Part shown: positions 59,459 through 64,000 of the stretch, one piece after another
How the letters are laid out: each line of letters opens with the position of its first letter
How positions within the stretch are numbered: position 1 is the stretch's first letter
From: Stieleria marina
GTDB lineage: Bacteria > Planctomycetota > Planctomycetia > Pirellulales > Pirellulaceae
Reading direction: 5' to 3'
DNA length: 64,000 nucleotides
Assembly: GCA_007741555.1 (NCBI GenBank)
Contig: CP036526.1
Coordinates: forward strand, 3,596,001 to 3,660,000
Program-made: the position numbers and the translations under genes
The notes under the pieces: model-generated
What the model was told of the DNA's origin: nothing
What the model saw: only the letters and a program-made list of their open reading frames with translations
Database searches by the model: none

Positions 59459-60261
59459 TCGCAATTCCCGCACTTGAATACCACCTCGCTCATGGCTGCA
59501 ATCTCTCGTGCCAGCAATGCAGTCACTACAGCAACTTCCGTCTCGCCGGCAAGTTGCCAACACCGGACGATGCACGCCGCGAGTATTCGTCATGGTCGCA
59601 TCGCCTTCGGCCGCGCCGGTTTGCGTTGCTCGGTGGGGAGCCTCTCTTGAACCCAAATTTGATCAAGCACTTGCGTTTGGCCCGCGAGTATTGGACTAGC
59701 TCCAATCTGATGCTTGTAACAAACGGATTCTTCTTTGATCGTCATCCCGAGTTGCCTGCGGCGTTGGTTGAAGCCAACTGTCGGCTTGAGGTCAGTCAGC
59801 ACGGCACACATGAGCCGTATATGGATCGCTTCAACGCGGCAAAGAAAACCGTGTGGCAGTGGCGAGCGGACTATCCGGGCATCCAGATCAAGATTCGCCA
59901 GTCACATCGTGGCTGGATGCGACAGCATCGCGTCGAGGATGGCAAACCGATGCCATTCGATTCCAAGCCAGATGCAGCCTACCGAATCTGCATGCAGAAG
60001 ACGTGCACTCAGCTGTTCCGCGATTGTTTGTGGAAATGTCCGGCGCTCGCGTATCACGCCCTGATGGAACAACGATTGAAACTCGAAAGAATCCCCGCGT
60101 GGCAACTCTTTCGCGACTACAAGGCATGCCCTGCATCGGCCACTGACGACGAACTGCAAGCGTTCGTCGAGACGAAAGCGATCCCGCAATGCGGACTTTG
60201 CCCGAGCACACGTGTCCCGTTCAGACATCCCGATCCGACTCAAAGGAGTGAGATTCGATGA
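59455..60261 (+). CDS. Radical SAM protein of the glycosyltransferase cluster
   Basis: A 268-residue radical S-adenosylmethionine enzyme. YHLAHGCNLSCQQCSHYSN supplies the CxxxCxxC motif (Cys15, 19, 22) for the [4Fe-4S] cluster. LLGGEPLLNPNLIKHL gives the GGEP SAM site. Later cysteines (ICMQKTCTQLFRDCLWKCPALAY, and CGLCPST near residue 250) suggest an auxiliary cluster. Its substrate is unknown; it may modify a peptide or sugar. ATG 59455 overlaps the previous stop (ATGA). Confidence 0.85.
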   Translation: MIAIPALEYHLAHGCNLSCQQCSHYSNFRLAGKLPTPDDARREYSSWSHRLRPRRFALLGGEPLLNPNLIKHLRLAREYWTSSNLMLVTNGFFFDRHPELPAALVEANCRLEVSQHGTHEPYMDRFNAAKKTVWQWRADYPGIQIKIRQSHRGWMRQHRVEDGKPMPFDSKPDAAYRICMQKTCTQLFRDCLWKCPALAYHALMEQRLKLERIPAWQLFRDYKACPASATDDELQAFVETKAIPQCGLCPSTRVPFRHPDPTQRSEIR

Positions 60262-60650
60262 CGTATCCGCTTGGTTCCGGCAACGACGACATCCCGCCTC
60301 CCTGGCATCCGTTCATTCCGCCATTCGATCCGCCGGGCAGTTCGTTGCCGCCCGTACCTCCGACCGATCCACCCGAGGGATCAAGTACTGATGACAACGG
60401 CTCCGACGACGAGCCTCGCCCGCCGTGGTGGCCCGAGGATTGGGACTGGCCGCCCGAACCCGAAGGTTCAACCGAAGTACTCGTGCCGCCACCACGCCAC
60501 GTTTGGCCGCGACTCCCGCCCGACCACCCGTACCATTTGCCGCCCGGATTCTGGTGGCCCGACAACATGCCGCCCGGACATCCCGGCACGCCTGAGCCCG
60601 GAGACGAACCAGGCGGCAGCGGAACTTCGTCGAGCGGAGAATGGGTGTGA
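60258..60650 (+). CDS. Pro/Trp-rich small protein coupled to the radical SAM gene
   Basis: A 130-residue protein that is about one-third proline with many Trp and Gly/Asp (MTYPLGSGNDDIPPPWHPFIPPFDPPGSS, then EPRPPWWPEDWDWPPEPEGS and PPGFWWPDNMPPGHPG). It has no signal peptide or membrane helix. The start overlaps the radical SAM stop by 4 bp, so the two are made together. It could be the substrate of the radical SAM enzyme or a flexible tail-tip/fibre protein. It is the last gene of the late operon. Confidence 0.7.
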   Translation: MTYPLGSGNDDIPPPWHPFIPPFDPPGSSLPPVPPTDPPEGSSTDDNGSDDEPRPPWWPEDWDWPPEPEGSTEVLVPPPRHVWPRLPPDHPYHLPPGFWWPDNMPPGHPGTPEPGDEPGGSGTSSSGEWV

Positions 60651-60838
60651 GCCAATAGATATGCCTGGGCACGACAAAGGTATCTTCCATGTTGCGATCG
60701 GTGCGCGGATGCGTTCACCGCTGGCTCGATCAATCACCTCCATTGTTCGCCGCAGCAATAGTGAATCCTCTCGAGTACTCAATGGCCGCTAAGAATTTGA
60801 GTTTTCAAAGGGATCGCAGTGACGTTGAGACTGTCCTT

Positions 60839-60968
60839 GTTTTGGCTTGATTCGGTGAAATAGCAAGTCAAGTAAGTCCAAGGATGGAAACCGCCCATGT
60901 CCGCTGAAGTGAAACTCGGTCTCGATGCCGTCCTGACCATTGACGGAGCCGAGATCAAGAACGTTTAA
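60839..60968 (+). pseudogene. Relic of a second phage: end of gp10-like gene and start of tail tube gene
   Basis: It aligns without gaps to 48467-48595, i.e. the end of the gp10-like gene, the spacer, the ribosome-binding site (AAGGATGG) and the first 23 codons of the tail tube gene, with about seven mismatches. The copy then ends in a stop (GTT TAA). All four differences inside the coding part are synonymous (GTA/GTG, CTA/CTG, ATA/ATT, GCT/GCC), so it stems from a functional related gene and not from a neutral duplicate. Confidence 0.85.
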
Positions 60969-61023
60969 CATGTTAGCTGAGTCAATAGAACGCAATTAAA
61001 GCGGCATTGCACTTTCGGGGCAT

Positions 61024-62802
61024 TCAATCGCGTTGGAGGAGCGCGTTAATCTCGTTTTTCCTCTCAGGAAACTGATAGATCAGTGATTGGTAAAGCGAAA
61101 AGATGCCGGTATGCGACGGTCGAGATAACAGACGCCCATCTTCGTCGTAACGGTGGTACAACTCGAGAATCCAATCCGTGACGGACTCGATCGTGAACGG
61201 TCGCCCATGTTTCGCGTAGACATCATTGCGATGCAGAACGGTTTGATCTTCGTATTGTTTCTTGGTCAGCGGAACACGCAGTTCGCCGAAAAGAAACGGG
61301 AACATATACGCGCCAGTCCGGGCGGCACCGAAATACACGATATCACTTAACTCGAGAGCGTAATCACCCATCACCTCTTCTTTTGCCTCACGAAAACCAG
61401 CGACAAAAGGGTCGAACTTTCCTTGTTCATTCCGATCATGAATGGGGTGTCCAGTTCCGCTCACCGCTGGAACGCGATTGTCGCTCGAGAACTCGGGATT
61501 GCCTCCGACGAGTTTTCCACGCTGTGTGGTAAAGATGTACATTTCATCGTCACCGGTCGTAACGACGGAGAAGTTGGTAGCCAGCGGATTTGCAAGCTTT
61601 GAGTTTGCCCAGTCATTGTGTTCGGCGCCACAAAAATCGCGAATTGTTGATCTGTCTTTCAAAAACAGATCGGCAGCGAAGTTGGTGCACTGCGTAGTGA
61701 AATAGTCCGTATATTCGATTCGCAGCAAAGCCGGATGAAGATACTCTTCCGCGCCCTCGCTCAATCGGTGGCCCAAGTCGGCGACACGTGGTTGACGGCG
61801 ATTCTCAAAAGGTGCTCCCTTTTTCTCGCAGTCTGCTTCCTTCCAACGCAACCAATCCTCGGTCGCATCAAGAACAAAGTCTGGTAGGTCTAGCCATGTG
61901 CTGTTTGTTTCACATTCAATCCCATCGGGATATTCGTAGCGATGCTTGCCGTCACCGCCAAATAGAAGAACGACGTCCAGGTCTACCGATCCTTTCACGA
62001 ACCGGGGGTAGTCGTTTCGTGGCAGTCTCGGTCCAGGTGGAAAGAAGCCGCTCTGCCAGCGTTTAATGGCGTTTTCCATCTCTTGAGGAGAATACCGTCG
62101 TTCAGGTGATTCTTGCAGGCAACCGAGTATGATTTGATCGAGCTGGCCTCGCACCGATCGGTTGAATCGGCTCGGTCGCCAATCTCCATCGTCTGCGGGT
62201 GGCCGCCGACCGGTCAAGAGTTCATACCAAAGCACGCCAAGCGAGTAGGTGTCTGATTTTTCGGTCGTACGCCGAAGCGAAATTAGCTGCTCAGGACTTT
62301 GATAATGCGGTGTGCCTCCAGGAACGCTGTCGACGGTGATAGCCTCAGCAGCGTTAAGTTCCTTCGCCAGCCCGAAGTCAGAAATTAGTGGTTCACCTTT
62401 GTGAAATAATACGTTCTCGGGCTTGATGTCTCGATGCAAGAAACCCTGTTCGTGCAAGTAGATCAACGCACTGAGCAATTTCAGAATTAGTGACGTTGAC
62501 GCTTTCGGCGAGCGATAGTCCTCAGTGCACTCACGGAGCGCGCCTCCATCGCAAAAGGGCATGCAGTAAAAGGGAGTGCCATCGGAGGTTTCGCCGATAT
62601 CCAAAATTGGTACGACCGTTGGGTGATCCAACGAGTTCAGCGTCCGTCGCTCAAGTTGAAAACGTCTCAGGTCTTCGACAGTCGCAGCTAACGGAACCTT
62701 CAACGCTACGTTCCGATCTTGGACCACCGCGCGAAAGAGCTCTGATTCATTGCTGCTGGCAATTAGCTCGATTGATTCGTATTGAGGTGGAAAACTGTGC
62801 AC
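61024..62802 (-). CDS. Ser/Thr protein kinase with large C-terminal domain
   Basis: A 592-residue protein. The N-terminal ~270 residues are a Hanks kinase: VALKV with the Lys near residue 35, FLHRDIKPENVL, SDFGLAKEL, GTPHYQSPEQL and SDTYSLGVLWYELLTG. The glycine-rich loop is degenerate (SSNESELF). The C-terminal ~320 residues are not a usual sensor: DYFTTQCTNFAADLFLKDRS, SVVTTGDDEMYIFTTQRG and FVAGFREAKEEVMGDY, the last resembling part of a Nudix box. No membrane segment. It may couple phosphorylation to nucleotide sensing. 86 bp downstream of the next kinase. Confidence 0.88.
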   Translation of the reverse strand: MHSFPPQYESIELIASSNESELFRAVVQDRNVALKVPLAATVEDLRRFQLERRTLNSLDHPTVVPILDIGETSDGTPFYCMPFCDGGALRECTEDYRSPKASTSLILKLLSALIYLHEQGFLHRDIKPENVLFHKGEPLISDFGLAKELNAAEAITVDSVPGGTPHYQSPEQLISLRRTTEKSDTYSLGVLWYELLTGRRPPADDGDWRPSRFNRSVRGQLDQIILGCLQESPERRYSPQEMENAIKRWQSGFFPPGPRLPRNDYPRFVKGSVDLDVVLLFGGDGKHRYEYPDGIECETNSTWLDLPDFVLDATEDWLRWKEADCEKKGAPFENRRQPRVADLGHRLSEGAEEYLHPALLRIEYTDYFTTQCTNFAADLFLKDRSTIRDFCGAEHNDWANSKLANPLATNFSVVTTGDDEMYIFTTQRGKLVGGNPEFSSDNRVPAVSGTGHPIHDRNEQGKFDPFVAGFREAKEEVMGDYALELSDIVYFGAARTGAYMFPFLFGELRVPLTKKQYEDQTVLHRNDVYAKHGRPFTIESVTDWILELYHRYDEDGRLLSRPSHTGIFSLYQSLIYQFPERKNEINALLQRD

Positions 62803-62888
62803 GTGCTTTTCTAACGTTGAATGCGGCCTGCTCGTTGCTTCTCATTCCAAGTACTAGAACTTACGAGCCGTTTAGCAAGCAGACACTA

Positions 62889-63884
62889 TTAAAAGGCGTT
62901 TTCTTTCAAGTCACGGACCAGTTCATTGGGGTCCTGACAACGTCGATCGGGAATGGGTTGAAGGCAATTCCGACAAATGTATCTGAGTGAAACCGGCACT
63001 TCATCTGGGAAATCCGAGGGGGCTGGAGCACACTTGGAGATTTCTGAGGCAGGAATCGAACCGTTGCCAAGAATACGAAATGGCCGTCTGGTTAGCAATT
63101 CGTACATTACCATTCCGCAGGCATAAATGTCCGTGCGAACGTCGACTCTTTTGGAATCAGTGAACTGCTCTGGCGCGGCGTACGCTCTCGTCCCAAGAAA
63201 TTGATTGGTTTGCGTTAGGCGTCTTGAATTGAATAGGTCAGCCGAAATGCCGAAGTCTGCTAGAACGGTGTCAGCCAAGTCAAAGCCCTTCGTTGCCGAC
63301 AGCAGGTTTGCCGGCTTGATATCACGATGAACAATCCCAATTTCGTTTAGTCGCGTGAGCGTCTTCGCTAATGCAACAAGCAGATCGACGACCTGAGTAG
63401 GCTCAACGACGTTCACAGGAGATTTCAGGAATTCCGCCAGGCTACCGCCGTGCATCAAATCCATTTCGATATATGGCTTTCCATCGTCAAAAACACCAAA
63501 GCCACGCATTCTCACCAAACCAGGAATGTCTCTTGCTTGATCAAGCAGGTCGGTTTCCCTCGCGAAACGCTTCGCGAGCGTTTCATTCGAATTTAAAGTC
63601 GCACGACCGACCTTCAGAGCAGTTGTCGTCTCCCGCATGTCCGTGCCTGGAGGTCGAACTTCGTAAACGTCCGCGAACCCACCTTTTCCTAATTTGCAAA
63701 CAACTTCGTACTCACCAAGCCGTTCAGCCGCTTGATGAGGTGTTTTTCTTGAGGCCTGACGCCTCTTTGACGCAACTGTCTGATGCGGATCTTCTGATTG
63801 CGTCGTATCGCCAACGAGTGCCTCGGTTTCGGTAGACGGCAACTCATGGTGATCGGATTGTCGATTCGACTTGTCGCTACGCAT
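62889..63884 (-). CDS. Ser/Thr protein kinase (Hanks type)
   Basis: About 331 residues from ATG 63884; the frame is open to the window edge, so a longer N-terminus is possible. It has a disordered ~65-residue start, then GEYEVVCKLGKGGFADVY (glycine loop), ALKV, GIVHRDIKPANLL, LADFGISADLF, YAAPEQFTDSKRVDVRTDIYACGMVMYELLTRRPF and an end with CRNCLQPIPDRRCQDPNELVRDL. No transmembrane helix. It is likely cytosolic and probably co-transcribed with the kinase downstream. Confidence 0.9.
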   Translation of the reverse strand: MRSDKSNRQSDHHELPSTETEALVGDTTQSEDPHQTVASKRRQASRKTPHQAAERLGEYEVVCKLGKGGFADVYEVRPPGTDMRETTTALKVGRATLNSNETLAKRFARETDLLDQARDIPGLVRMRGFGVFDDGKPYIEMDLMHGGSLAEFLKSPVNVVEPTQVVDLLVALAKTLTRLNEIGIVHRDIKPANLLSATKGFDLADTVLADFGISADLFNSRRLTQTNQFLGTRAYAAPEQFTDSKRVDVRTDIYACGMVMYELLTRRPFRILGNGSIPASEISKCAPAPSDFPDEVPVSLRYICRNCLQPIPDRRCQDPNELVRDLKENAF

Positions 63885-64000
63885 TTTCGAGTGCCCGTAC
63901 GTGTAGGAGACGCATTCCCTCTGGTCGAGCATTAAGATAACATCTTTGGCAAAGCGCTGGCAAACGTGGGCCGCCACCAAGGGACTCCACGCCAGGGTTC

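Noticed and set aside
60661-60792. A 43-codon plus-strand frame after the Pro/Trp-rich gene
   Set aside because: No ribosome-binding site, no relatives known to me and no context support; too weak to call.

Overview
The window is a stretch of planctomycete chromosome, most like Rhodopirellula or another member of the Pirellulaceae, that carries an integrated tailed phage of about 50 kb. The assignment rests on the host genes: a tsf-pyrH-frr block followed by a two-zinc-ribbon membrane protein, a large proline-rich protein with a prenyltransferase-like repeat domain, and Hanks-type kinases, all of planctomycete style. No rRNA operon or CRISPR array is visible.

Layout. 1-9059 is host: the end of tsf, pyrH, frr, a zinc-ribbon membrane protein, a membrane protein that looks like an inactive site-2 protease, the prenyltransferase-like protein, an initiator tRNA and a nitroreductase. 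9075-10127 is a CoiA-like gene at the junction. The prophage runs from about 10.3 kb to about 60.97 kb. It has these blocks: (i) 10.4-13.2 kb, a large serine recombinase with its usual DUF2924 and HTH partners; (ii) 13.35-16.5 kb, two regulatory-looking proteins and a sigma-like factor; (iii) 16.6-25.2 kb, a replication/recombination operon (Sak4-like ATPase, DUF669 protein, RusA resolvase, SF2 helicase, primase-helicase), a putative iteron origin, a zeta-like ATPase with a small partner, and a ParB-methyltransferase; (iv) 25.2-29.3 kb, a minus-strand cluster of small proteins and an amidoligase, divided into four transcription units that each begin with the same ~40-bp element; (v) 29.6-32.0 kb, the terminase; (vi) 32.1-40.6 kb, cargo: an IS4-like element with an 11-bp target duplication, a frameshifted gene, a SMEK-type protein and several orphan genes; (vii) 40.7-60.65 kb, one long operon for head, tail and tail decoration. 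60.84-60.97 kb is a relic of a second, related phage, and 61.0 kb to the end is host again with two Ser/Thr kinases.

How it works together. The head genes are of the lambda/HK97 type (gpB-like portal, a protease-capsid fusion, two DUF2190 proteins). A TP901-like tape measure and a tail-tube protein without any sheath or baseplate genes point to a siphovirus. The most unusual part is the end of the late operon. A 775-residue protein with about 390 residues of almost pure Ser/Asp is followed, with overlapping or nearly overlapping genes, by a Cys-rich protein, a glycosyltransferase-25/sulfotransferase fusion, two GT2-type glycosyltransferases, a radical SAM protein and a Pro/Trp-rich small protein. 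I infer a self-encoded system that glycosylates and perhaps sulfates the virion.

Regulation. A 46-bp element with fixed internal spacing occurs four times, ahead of the integration, replication, structural and minus-strand units. It is a candidate phage-specific promoter, possibly read by the phage's own sigma-like protein.
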